DNA of 62,027 nucleotides, taken from an uncultured Parabacteroides sp. Lineage in GTDB: Bacteria; Bacteroidota; Bacteroidia; Bacteroidales; Tannerellaceae. Shown here in pieces: positions 35,047-43,215 of this stretch. The stretch is from contig CAJTMR010000020.1 in NCBI GenBank assembly GCA_910577325.1, positions 1-62,027 on the forward strand, in the 5' to 3' direction. How positions within the stretch are numbered: the first letter of the stretch is position 1; each line of letters opens with the position of its first letter. The notes below the pieces were generated by a model. It was not told the origin of the DNA, did no database searches, and was given only the letters and a program-made list of their open reading frames with translations. A program made the translations under genes and the position numbers.

Positions 35047-37035
35047 CTAAAATTTTATCCGGATATTTTCACCTTCTTTTATTTTCCGGTTACAGATCTT
35101 CTTTCCGTCGGAGAGAACGGCCACTTGCAATTTATCTCCGGCACGCTTCACCTCGATATCGAAAACCTTTCCGAAAGCGCAAATCTTTCGCAGGTTCATG
35201 TGATCCCACTCCTGTGGGAGACGGGGAGTAAAGACAAATGAATTCAGGCCGGTCGGTCGGATACCGAACATGCCTTCCGTGATGATACGGCAATACAAAC
35301 CGCTTTCGGCCGACAAATGGCGTTGGCTGCCTTCCGGCCATGCCTCGATGGCATAAGGGACATGTTCTCCCAACAAACGCTGGGAAGAGTAGAACTTCAG
35401 GTAATCGGTGGCTTTCTCCGTTTCGCCGCAGGCATACACGCCACGCAAAGCATACAAGGTGGATCGGTCCCAGAATGTTTCACTTCCGGCCTGCGTCAGC
35501 AAACCGTTTTCCGTCCACAGGCGCGGAGAGAACAAAGCTTGTATGGTTGCATCTTTCCGGTCCTGGATTCCAACGGTGAGCGGAATGCAGATCCAAGAAC
35601 GCAGGACATCGTTTCCTTCATAATATTTATAAGTGTCGAATCCTTCGACAGTCCCGCCGAAATAGCGGTCGATATTTTTCTTCAGGGCTGTAGCCTGTCG
35701 AGCATAGGCAGCTACCGGCTTACCCAAATCTTTCCCTAAATAACCGGCTGAGATCAAGGCATCATAATATAAGGAAGAAGTACAAAGGTTTGCTTTTCCG
35801 GCAGGGAAACGGTTTTCCAATTCATCCGCATCGGAAGCCACAACACCGCCCTCGTTCAAATTACGCCTGCAATATTCCAGACACCATTCGATCAGCGGCC
35901 ATAGTTTTTCGGCATTCTCCTCATCTCCACATGACAAAGCATAACGGGAAGCGCCATACGCAACCATTGCCGCATCGCCACGGTCGCCGGCTCCCGCCCA
36001 AATATCGATACCTTCCGCTATGATCGAACTGGGGATCGGCTTGTATCCGGGATTCATGAAACGGGCAAAATGCTCATAGGAACACTGTGCGGAACGGTTT
36101 CCGATCTCATATCCTAAATAAGGGAAGAAGGGATTGATATATTCCGCCTGGTCGTTCGCCCAGATTGCGGCATAATAGGATTCGCCGCCGGGACCGTGCA
36201 TCAGACCGCCTTTCGTGTCGTAAATACTTTCAGCCCCACGTATTTTTGCAAAAGCAAACATCGTATTGATAACAGGATCGGGCGTGTCTAAGACCAACTT
36301 GTCCCAAAATCCGGCAATCAACGCCTGACGGGCCTGCAATTCCTGCTCTATGTCGAAAAGCTGTTCATTTTCATCCTTCTTATATCCGGCGAAGGTCGCG
36401 CTGAAGGTCAACTCCTCGCCCGGTTGCAACTGGCGGGCAGCCTGTCCGTTGATGGTCGAAACCAACTTATAACTGCCCTCCACCCCTTTCGCCGGGTCTG
36501 TCCCGATCACCGAACGGGAAGAAGGGATTTCCACCGATACGACGGATTCGCCTGTATTCCGTAAAATATATTTTTCACAAAAAGCAGGATTCCTGGTGGA
36601 AGGGAACAGGATACGGGTCAAACCAAGCTTGCCTTTGCGGGGAAGCACATATTCGCTCTGCACAACCATCGTCCCGTTCAACGTGATCTCTTTTACTTTT
36701 TCGTTCAGCAACGACTGTCCGTTTACTTCGACCATATCCGTCACATCCCAGGCAAAACGGCGCATCAGGCTGGCATGCGTATTGTTCGGAATCGTACGGA
36801 GCATCGGCCATACCAGACTCCTGTTCAGCAGAAAAGCCCCGTTCGCATCAACTCCGTAACGCAGGACGGTCGAGACTTTCAACCCACTCATTTCAATATG
36901 GTCTTCATGCGGAACCCGCCCGTCAATCTGCCAGGTAATACCGCCGGCAGGATTAATAACCCAACGATCGGTTGCCGAAACGGAAAGGCAACTGATCCAC
37001 AAAAGAGATAAAAGGCAATAAATCTGTTTTCTCAT
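35047..37035 (-). CDS. Secreted six-hairpin (alpha/alpha)6-barrel glycosidase-like protein
   Basis: A 662-residue exported protein (signal MRKQIYCLLSLLWISCLSVSA). The N-terminal part (to about 270) is beta-sandwich-like. It is followed by an (alpha/alpha)6 barrel with GGLMHGPGGESYYAAIWANDQAEYINPFFP (split here: GGLMHGPGG, then IWANDQAEY) near 290-320, IIAEGIDIWAGAGDRGDAA near 365 and SETFWDRSTLYALRG near 545. The end resembles the C-terminal sandwich of rhamnosidase-type enzymes (GMFGIRPTG, VFTPRLPQEWD). I cannot name the GH family; candidates are clan members related to GH15, GH63 and GH78. The acidic residues in ANDQAEY and ELENRF could be catalytic. The gene lies between the sigma and FecR genes, an unusual place. 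Confidence 0.75.
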   Translation of the reverse strand: MRKQIYCLLSLLWISCLSVSATDRWVINPAGGITWQIDGRVPHEDHIEMSGLKVSTVLRYGVDANGAFLLNRSLVWPMLRTIPNNTHASLMRRFAWDVTDMVEVNGQSLLNEKVKEITLNGTMVVQSEYVLPRKGKLGLTRILFPSTRNPAFCEKYILRNTGESVVSVEIPSSRSVIGTDPAKGVEGSYKLVSTINGQAARQLQPGEELTFSATFAGYKKDENEQLFDIEQELQARQALIAGFWDKLVLDTPDPVINTMFAFAKIRGAESIYDTKGGLMHGPGGESYYAAIWANDQAEYINPFFPYLGYEIGNRSAQCSYEHFARFMNPGYKPIPSSIIAEGIDIWAGAGDRGDAAMVAYGASRYALSCGDEENAEKLWPLIEWCLEYCRRNLNEGGVVASDADELENRFPAGKANLCTSSLYYDALISAGYLGKDLGKPVAAYARQATALKKNIDRYFGGTVEGFDTYKYYEGNDVLRSWICIPLTVGIQDRKDATIQALFSPRLWTENGLLTQAGSETFWDRSTLYALRGVYACGETEKATDYLKFYSSQRLLGEHVPYAIEAWPEGSQRHLSAESGLYCRIITEGMFGIRPTGLNSFVFTPRLPQEWDHMNLRKICAFGKVFDIEVKRAGDKLQVAVLSDGKKICNRKIKEGENIRIKF

Positions 37036-37137
37036 ATTATTTAATTGATAATGTGTTTTTCATGTTCTCTTTATAGTAAGCACCTCAAAAATGATATCCC
37101 CTAAAAAAAATATCATTTTTCCTGAAATACTTTCATT

Positions 37138-37692
37138 TCACATGAACAAAACAATCGTCATATAATCCTTCAACTTCACTTTCAATATCTTCAATGCTTT
37201 GGATACGTGGAACTCCACGCTCTTGACAGAAAGCGAGAAATAGACGGCAATTTCCGGATATGTCTTATTTTCATAGCGGCTCATGACAAAGATCCGGCGG
37301 GTCTTGTCAGGCATCATCGCCAATGCCTCATCGACGAGCCGCCCGGCCTCCGTACTGAAGATTTCCTGGGGATCGCAAGCTTCAAGCGTGGCGATCCTCA
37401 GACTGTTCACCCGTTGCTGGTGTTCCCGGATGCGTTGTTCAACATCCTCGCGGACACGAAGATGACGAAGGTAATTCAGGCATTTATGTTTGATCGCTTC
37501 CAGGATATAGGCAGGGATATTCGAATCGGATGTAAGCGTGTGACGGTTTTCCCAGTAATACATGATTCCTTCGACAGCAATATCTTCCGCCGCCGCTTCA
37601 TCTTGTGTGTATGTATTGGCGAAACGCACAAACAATCCGTGATATTCGGCAAACAATTTGTTAAAAGCTTTTATCTCCGAGGTTGTTTCCAT
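37138..37692 (-). CDS. ECF-type RNA polymerase sigma factor (PUL 2)
   Basis: A 184-residue ECF sigma factor. Region 2 spans about 10-75 (FNKLFAEYHGLFVRFANTY, then AAEDIAVEGIMYYWENR). Region 4 has MSRYENKTYPEIAVYFSLSV near 140-160, followed by KSVEFHVSKALKIL. It is expected to drive PUL 2 once freed by the FecR protein encoded two genes downstream. A weak promoter box (TATCTTTA, minus strand, about 37711-37718) lies ahead of it. Confidence 0.92.
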   Translation of the reverse strand: METTSEIKAFNKLFAEYHGLFVRFANTYTQDEAAAEDIAVEGIMYYWENRHTLTSDSNIPAYILEAIKHKCLNYLRHLRVREDVEQRIREHQQRVNSLRIATLEACDPQEIFSTEAGRLVDEALAMMPDKTRRIFVMSRYENKTYPEIAVYFSLSVKSVEFHVSKALKILKVKLKDYMTIVLFM

Positions 37693-37748
37693 GATATTTC
37701 TTTTCGCTGATAAAGATAGTATAAATTTTCCTACCGAAAAGTTTCCGG

Positions 37749-38076
37749 GAACAGCGTTTCCTGTGTATTTTTTTTCGGGATGGCCGCAGAAACAATGTTT
37801 ACAGGCATAAGCGGAACAATATATAGCTGGAAAAATGTTTCTGAGCCTATTCAGGGGAGGGGAAACAGGAAGAAACAGTATTTCCGGCTTGTCTCCAAAA
37901 GGGAAGCGACAAGAAATGGCGTTTTCGGGCTATTTCCAACCGGGAAGTAAAAAGAAACAGTGTTTCCGGGCTGTTTTTTTTGAAAAAGAACCGGGAAACA
38001 CCGTTTTTAGCTACTTCCTATTCCGAACGGAACCGGAAACAATGTTTCTGCGCATTCATTTTATTTTTTCAAACCA
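37749..38076. repeat. 41-bp periodic array of eight degenerate palindromic units
   Basis: Units start at 37749, 37789, 37830, 37872, 37913, 37954, 37995 and 38036, so the steps are 40, 41, 42, 41, 41, 41 and 41 bp. Each starts with a dyad close to GAAACARTGTTTC and often continues CGGGCTNNTTCC, with GGGAAG in the second half of several units. The period equals about four turns of B-DNA, so all dyads face the same side. A plus-strand frame crosses it (37835-38209), but 41 is not a multiple of three and the frame is not periodic, so I do not call a gene. The last unit overlaps the end of the GH31-like remnant. Confidence 0.75.
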
Positions 38077-38206
38077 GGGAAGGCGTTCCAAAGGAGCCGT
38101 TACTTCGATCGTTTTCGGCCCTTTGAACTTTTTGCCTGCCTCGTCCACCCATACGCCTTTGGGGAGCATCACTTTGCACGCGTGCTCCTTGGGTAGTACC
38201 GGGGAT
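38056..38206 (-). pseudogene. C-terminal remnant of a GH31-like alpha-glycosidase
   Basis: The minus strand between two stop codons encodes SPVLPKEHACKVMLPKGVWV, then DEAGKKFKGPKTIEV and APLERLPWFEKIK before the stop at 38056. This matches the end of GH31 enzymes, where a PKG.W.D...GK.Y.G strand pair is followed by a PL.R.P.F motif. No start codon or catalytic domain remains; only about 50 codons are left. It lies right downstream of the GH89 gene, so PUL 3 may once have ended with a GH31 gene. Confidence 0.5.
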
Positions 38207-38242
38207 TGATTTACGTGTCATAATATATTCAATGTTGTTATG

Positions 38243-40399
38243 TTATTTACCGAATATTTCCACAAATATACGTTTTACTGTCGGAATACAATCTCCTTCC
38301 GGTTCGCTCGGATAAACATTTGTTGCTTTCGTCCAGGGTTCCTCGATTGCATAAAAGTCGATAGCTGCCGCTTTCGTGCCATCCAAAAGCCGAGTCTGAT
38401 AATCGAACCAGGTTTTCCAGCGCATATAATAGAAATCTTTCAGGATGCCGTTCCATTCGCGATGGGCATAATCGCGCAAGCCGCCTTCGTCGGCCGCCAA
38501 CCGGTTACCCCAAGTCGTAATCTGTACACGGGCGTTCCATTCGTACAGGTCCTTTTCTTCAGAGGTATTTCCGAGGCTGCGGGCACGAGCGATCCAGGTT
38601 CCGACCTTAAATTCAGGACGCGTTGCCAACAATTCGTCCTGCAACAGGATCAAACGCAGGAAACGGTCGGAAGCATCCTTATACAACTTTTTGTCGCCAG
38701 CGGCAAAAGCAGCCTCAACAACCTTCTCCGTAAGACGTCCTTTCTCGGCGATCGCCTGGCGGACGATATCGACTAAGTCATACTCAAAATTATTGTTTCC
38801 CTTGAACTGATCAGAGGCAGACACCATCATGGCGGCAGCACGGATCACATCGTTCGGATCATAATAGTCTTTCATCTCCGACCAACTTGAAACCTGATAC
38901 GGATGTTCAGTAGGACGGGCACAGAATACAGATTCATGCGTTCCCTGCTGCGTATTTGCATCTGGACAGTTATAGATGGAATTGCTCAGCAGTATCCAAG
39001 CGTCCTGCACCGTGGGATTGCTCTTTCCGTAACGGGCAACCGTATACTCCTTCAACCACTGATCCTTGTCGAAACGCTGCGGGCGCCAAGGCAGTTCCGA
39101 CAACAGTTCGAACATAACCGGGTTGTTTTCGCTCCCCTCCATCGTCATACCGACTCCTTTCAGCGTTTTACCGAACGGACTTTCCTTCGCCTTATAGAAC
39201 TCGTCGATCACATGCTTCATCTTCCCGTGTAATCCAACGTTCCCACCATAGTTCAGCAACATACAATAAATCCAGTCATGCTGTCCGAACCCGTCCTTCC
39301 GATACCAAGTAGACGCAGGATCTCCCCACTGCGGACGACTTTCCGCGAACAGATCCAACGCGATCAGATCTCCCGCCTCCAAATTTCCGATCATCTGCGG
39401 ACGCGGGTTCGCCTGCCATGCCTGAGCCACCCAGACGGCTTTCGGATTATTTTTCTTCATTGCTCGCATAATGGCCTTTCCTGCTGCATCCAGATCCACG
39501 CCAGCCACACTTCCGCCTTCGTGGAACGGGTCCATGCTGTAATAGTCCGCTTTGCCGTACAATTTATCCATCTCCTTATAATATAAGGAAGCGATCTCCT
39601 CGAAACGCGGATCTGTCGGTTGCAAAAATGCCGGACGGCGATACCCGTTCCATAATCCCGGATCAGAGACATTCAAACCTAACTTCTCTTTTGCGTTATG
39701 AGGAACCATGCCGGAGTATCCGGGGAATACCGGTTCGATACCATATTCACGCATCCGCTTCACGATCCGTTTCTGCAAAGCAATCTGCTGCTTATACCAG
39801 TTATCCGGATTCGGGCCACCCCAACCTTCCAGATTGTTCATCAACCACCAAGCCTGGAAACCGGGACCGGCTACAAAATCGTTGATTTCTTCCTTCGTAT
39901 AGCCTAACTTGCCCAGCACATTGTACCAAACGCCATCCGTCCCGACCATCGCCAACGGCAAGTTAATGCCATGCAATGCCATCCAGTCGATCTCTTTCTC
40001 CCAACGCGTCCAATCCCAAAAGGCCATCGTATAGGAGAAGGTACAATAGTTGAAGTCATAGCGGTATTTCATATCCGTCTCATGACGTTCCTTCTGCTTT
40101 ACAGCCGGCAAGACCTCCGGTAATTCGGCCTGCATGCCATTCCAGGAAAGATGAATTCCGGCATGATATTTCAGATACCAGTTCAGCCCGGTCGCGATAC
40201 TCACATAATTATTACCCCGGATCACGACCTTGTCACCTTTCTGGTCGAGTTCGAAAAAATCGACAGGAGATTTCACCTGTTCAATCATAAATTTACGCGA
40301 CGCACCTTTATCGATACGTTCCAGCAACCCTTCGATAGGGGAAGCCGCTTTTACGGCAAGCGCAACCAGCAACATGCCGAGGATATGGATAATTTTCAT
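38243..40399 (-). CDS. Alpha-N-acetylglucosaminidase, GH89 (NAGLU-like)
   Basis: A 718-residue exported enzyme (signal MKIIHILGMLLVALAVKA) that removes terminal alpha-linked GlcNAc from glycans such as heparan sulfate or alpha-GlcNAc-capped mucin. The order fits GH89: an N-terminal domain with FFELDQKGDKVVIRGNNYVS, a TIM-barrel core with NYCTFSYTMAFWDWTRWEKE and WMALHGINLPLAMVG (about 110-150), DPFHEGGSVAGVDL near 290, and GMTMEGSENNPVMFELLSEL near 430. The last two hold the likely catalytic glutamates. A helical C-terminal domain follows. The length matches NAGLU. It is the last intact gene of PUL 3, 58 bp after the GH16 gene. Confidence 0.94.
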   Translation of the reverse strand: MKIIHILGMLLVALAVKAASPIEGLLERIDKGASRKFMIEQVKSPVDFFELDQKGDKVVIRGNNYVSIATGLNWYLKYHAGIHLSWNGMQAELPEVLPAVKQKERHETDMKYRYDFNYCTFSYTMAFWDWTRWEKEIDWMALHGINLPLAMVGTDGVWYNVLGKLGYTKEEINDFVAGPGFQAWWLMNNLEGWGGPNPDNWYKQQIALQKRIVKRMREYGIEPVFPGYSGMVPHNAKEKLGLNVSDPGLWNGYRRPAFLQPTDPRFEEIASLYYKEMDKLYGKADYYSMDPFHEGGSVAGVDLDAAGKAIMRAMKKNNPKAVWVAQAWQANPRPQMIGNLEAGDLIALDLFAESRPQWGDPASTWYRKDGFGQHDWIYCMLLNYGGNVGLHGKMKHVIDEFYKAKESPFGKTLKGVGMTMEGSENNPVMFELLSELPWRPQRFDKDQWLKEYTVARYGKSNPTVQDAWILLSNSIYNCPDANTQQGTHESVFCARPTEHPYQVSSWSEMKDYYDPNDVIRAAAMMVSASDQFKGNNNFEYDLVDIVRQAIAEKGRLTEKVVEAAFAAGDKKLYKDASDRFLRLILLQDELLATRPEFKVGTWIARARSLGNTSEEKDLYEWNARVQITTWGNRLAADEGGLRDYAHREWNGILKDFYYMRWKTWFDYQTRLLDGTKAAAIDFYAIEEPWTKATNVYPSEPEGDCIPTVKRIFVEIFGK

Positions 40400-40457
40400 T
40401 TGATAAAAATTTTATTTATTAAGAGCCTGTTTAAAAAAGGTCGCAATGTTTTTCATA

Positions 40458-41633
40458 TCAATCGTTTTTAGTTGTTGTTATAATCAATGTAGCCTCCTGC
40501 CCTTTCAGCAAGTCATCCGGCAAACCGGTAATCTTCCCGTTCACGATAACCGTTCCGGCATCCTGAACCAAGCGCAAGGCTTTATCATCCAACGGTTCCC
40601 ATTCCACAAACTGTTGTGTTACCGTCCCGTCGTTATAATGCACATTTACAAACGAAGGCGTGTATAACAACTCGCGTGTCACATGTCCGTCAATATCGCG
40701 CAAGATAGCTTTTCCTTCGGATATCTGCAAGCATGCCGGCTCGACAGAAGTGATGCGTAACTCATTTTCTGGTACCGCCTGACAGCCTTCGGGTATCTTC
40801 TTGTACATGCGGATATAGTCGATATCGAAACTCTTCGGATACGGGACGGAAGGATCGTAAGTCCCTGTCCAGCCGTTCTTCGCTTTCCGATTGTCATAAA
40901 AAGAGATAATCTGGATCAGCGGATAAGTGATCGCCGCCTTATGCGTCATCACCCGTATGCCATCCACATACACAGTCACACCTTCCGGTGTCCAGTCGAA
41001 GCCATATACATGAAACTCTTCCGCCAATTTCTTATTGGCAAACCAGGGATGTTCCGTATGATACCGGATCGTCGAGTCTTTCCAACTGTGTACGGTAGAC
41101 CAGATACGATTGACATCAGTCCCCAATATTTCAAAGATATCGATCTCGCAACTTTGGTTCGGATCATCTTCAAACCCGATCAACCACCAGGCACAATGCA
41201 CCCCGCCCCCAGCTTGCATCTTGGCACGCATTTCATAATAGCCATACTGGTTTATTTGTGTAGCTTCCGTCTTGATCGAATGAAGGGCTTTCCTTTTCGG
41301 ATCATAGTGATGCATACCGGTGCGGCTGGCACTCATAAAACCCGATATATACATCCCCTTATCAAACTCATTTTTTGAATCCCGGTCGATCGTCAACCGG
41401 ACCACCCCGTCTTTCATCTCATACGTCGGTGTACAGACAGTCCGGTCTTTCGGCCAAGAAGGCAGATACTCAGGAATCCATTTCGTTCGGTCGATCTCTT
41501 TCCCCTCGAACTCATCATGAAAAATCAAACGATAACCCTCTTTCTCCAACGGGCTGGCGGGATAATCCTGCGCCCTAACAGAAAAGACAGACATTAATAA
41601 TCCTACACAAACAATTACATCTACTTTTTTCAT
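40458..41633 (-). CDS. Secreted GH16 endo-glycanase
   Basis: A 391-residue enzyme with a signal peptide (VCVGLLMSVFSVRAQ). The GH16 beta-jelly-roll spans about 30-275: YRLIFHDEFEGKEIDRTKW starts it and QINQYGYYEMRAKMQAGGG is characteristic. The catalytic ExDxxE motif is present in SCEIDIFEILGTD (about 165-175). The remaining C-terminal 110 residues form an extra beta-rich domain of unknown role. GH16 covers laminarinases, agarases and mucin O-glycan endo-galactosidases. Next to GH89, an endo-beta-galactosidase acting on poly-LacNAc or O-glycans is the more likely choice, but this is inference. It lies 18 bp after the DUF4874 gene. Confidence 0.9.
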   Translation of the reverse strand: MKKVDVIVCVGLLMSVFSVRAQDYPASPLEKEGYRLIFHDEFEGKEIDRTKWIPEYLPSWPKDRTVCTPTYEMKDGVVRLTIDRDSKNEFDKGMYISGFMSASRTGMHHYDPKRKALHSIKTEATQINQYGYYEMRAKMQAGGGVHCAWWLIGFEDDPNQSCEIDIFEILGTDVNRIWSTVHSWKDSTIRYHTEHPWFANKKLAEEFHVYGFDWTPEGVTVYVDGIRVMTHKAAITYPLIQIISFYDNRKAKNGWTGTYDPSVPYPKSFDIDYIRMYKKIPEGCQAVPENELRITSVEPACLQISEGKAILRDIDGHVTRELLYTPSFVNVHYNDGTVTQQFVEWEPLDDKALRLVQDAGTVIVNGKITGLPDDLLKGQEATLIITTTKND

Positions 41634-41651
41634 AAAACAATATTTTCAAGT

Positions 41652-43145
41652 TCACCATTTTAATAAACCTACTATATTTAGTACAACTTTCTCGTTATAC
41701 AGATGTTGCAACCCTTGGCTTTCTACCCATTTTATATCATAAGTCGGATGATGGACTAAAGATAATTGTGCATCAGGCATCCAAATAGCAACTCTATAAG
41801 TACCGTCCATCAATGAAACAGGAACTTTCCCTTCCATCGTATGTGTGACAGTTTCATATTTTCCTGAAATGACACGATATGGTTGCCAATCTTTAGGATT
41901 GATATTTGAAAGCCTTATTTCTAAAGCAATCCTTCCTTCTTCATTAAGAAAAACCAAATAAACAGGATGTGGATTAACAACTGTGGCAAAACCTGTATTT
42001 TTCAAACGGATAGAATAGAATAAACTATTATCGCGCCTTTCAAATAAAGAAGAAACCAGATTCAAACGATATCCTAAATGATCCCTAATAAAATCATAAG
42101 CAGACCGAGACAGAACACTCCCATTTTTTCCCTGAAAATATTCCATATCATAAAGGATGCCGAGTGAATCCAGTTTTTGAGGACACACTTCATAATTTTT
42201 CCAATTCCGAATGTTCAGTTCATTATTTTGAGTGATATCAAAAGCCGAATAATGATGATCACGCAAAATTTGTAAAGAATGATCTACACTGATCAGATCA
42301 TGTAAGCCCCATTCCGTATTTTCTGCATATGGTATTTCTCCACTCATAAAGAAACCAGAAGCATCTTTTAACACCATTTCGAAATTTTCGTCTCCTGGAA
42401 CAAAATCATTTTCAGGAGCATGAGAATGCTCTCCTGCTGTAAAATAATCGTTAGAAAAACCGATTCTTTTCCAATCATCAGGATGATCCAGCGTTAGCAA
42501 TTCTTTTTGCCTCGGATACCGCATCTGCAAACAATACTCTTTCGGAAAAATATCCAATAATGTATTGACCAATTTATTTTTCGCCTTTTGATTTTTGCTA
42601 AGCGGAGAATTATGCCACTCCCCCCATGCACCGATAAAGCCCATCTGACAAGTTGCGATCAATCCTAAATTCTTCCGTAAAAAAGGGCGGAGTTGTTCCA
42701 AATGTCGAGACATGATAGTCTCCGTTTCACCTCCAGAGGTATTCAAGCCCGTATAATTATATGCAAACCGTAAGATCGCTTTAAAACCCTTAGCCTCCAA
42801 ATTATCAAAAATCACCTGCATCCGTTCAAATGCTTCTTGTGGAATATCCCGATCTACATAATCAGATAAATACAAATACAACTGTGTCAACGTAATACTG
42901 TCTTTCTCCGCACCAAATTGCTTTAAGCGTTCATCTACAAATCCTCCGGGATAAGTTTCTGAACGATTGAAAGGATTGATATAATTATGCACAAAATAAT
43001 TGGATTCCAAATGAAAACCCCTATCTGGATTTCGAAGAGGGATTGCCGGCTCCAAACGTTTCGAAATATTCTGTGACTTTAATTCAATAATATTGCCACT
43101 TAATAAAAAAACTAATAATACCAAACAATATTTTATGTCTTTCAT
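41652..43145 (-). CDS. Secreted DUF4874/DUF4832 protein, probable TIM-barrel glycan enzyme
   Basis: A 497-residue exported protein. The N-terminal DUF4874 part (about 30-200) begins NPDRGFHLESNYF and contains GFKAILRFAYNYTG and GFIGAWGEWHNSP, which look like TIM-barrel strands with a conserved Glu. DUF4832 follows (about 220-490), with MRYPRQKEL and a beta-rich C-terminus. No activity is established for the pair as far as I know. Being in the middle of PUL 3 with GH16 and GH89, it could be a glycosidase. It is among the most AT-rich genes of the window. The gap before it (43146-43215) carries a hairpin. Confidence 0.82.
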   Translation of the reverse strand: MKDIKYCLVLLVFLLSGNIIELKSQNISKRLEPAIPLRNPDRGFHLESNYFVHNYINPFNRSETYPGGFVDERLKQFGAEKDSITLTQLYLYLSDYVDRDIPQEAFERMQVIFDNLEAKGFKAILRFAYNYTGLNTSGGETETIMSRHLEQLRPFLRKNLGLIATCQMGFIGAWGEWHNSPLSKNQKAKNKLVNTLLDIFPKEYCLQMRYPRQKELLTLDHPDDWKRIGFSNDYFTAGEHSHAPENDFVPGDENFEMVLKDASGFFMSGEIPYAENTEWGLHDLISVDHSLQILRDHHYSAFDITQNNELNIRNWKNYEVCPQKLDSLGILYDMEYFQGKNGSVLSRSAYDFIRDHLGYRLNLVSSLFERRDNSLFYSIRLKNTGFATVVNPHPVYLVFLNEEGRIALEIRLSNINPKDWQPYRVISGKYETVTHTMEGKVPVSLMDGTYRVAIWMPDAQLSLVHHPTYDIKWVESQGLQHLYNEKVVLNIVGLLKW

Positions 43146-43165
43146 GTATCATCATTACTTTACAA

Positions 43166-43192
43166 GAAAGGCCGCTCTCTTCGCGGCCTTTC
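43166..43192 (-). terminator. Intercistronic hairpin between susD and DUF4874 gene
   Basis: GAAAGGCCGC (43166-43175) pairs perfectly with GCGGCCTTTC (43183-43192). On the minus strand it is followed only by TTGTAAAG, so it is at most a partial terminator. It may lower expression of the downstream enzyme genes relative to susCD or stabilise the susCD mRNA end. Confidence 0.55.
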
Positions 43193-43215
43193 CCATTTAT
43201 TAAATACAAACTATA

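Noticed and set aside
37749..38076. 41-bp array as a CRISPR locus
   Set aside because: Repeats are degenerate, no unit is exactly conserved, there are no distinct spacers and no cas genes are present.
37835..38209. 124-codon plus-strand frame across the 41-bp array
   Set aside because: The DNA period is not a multiple of three and the translation shows no protein-level repeat or family signature.
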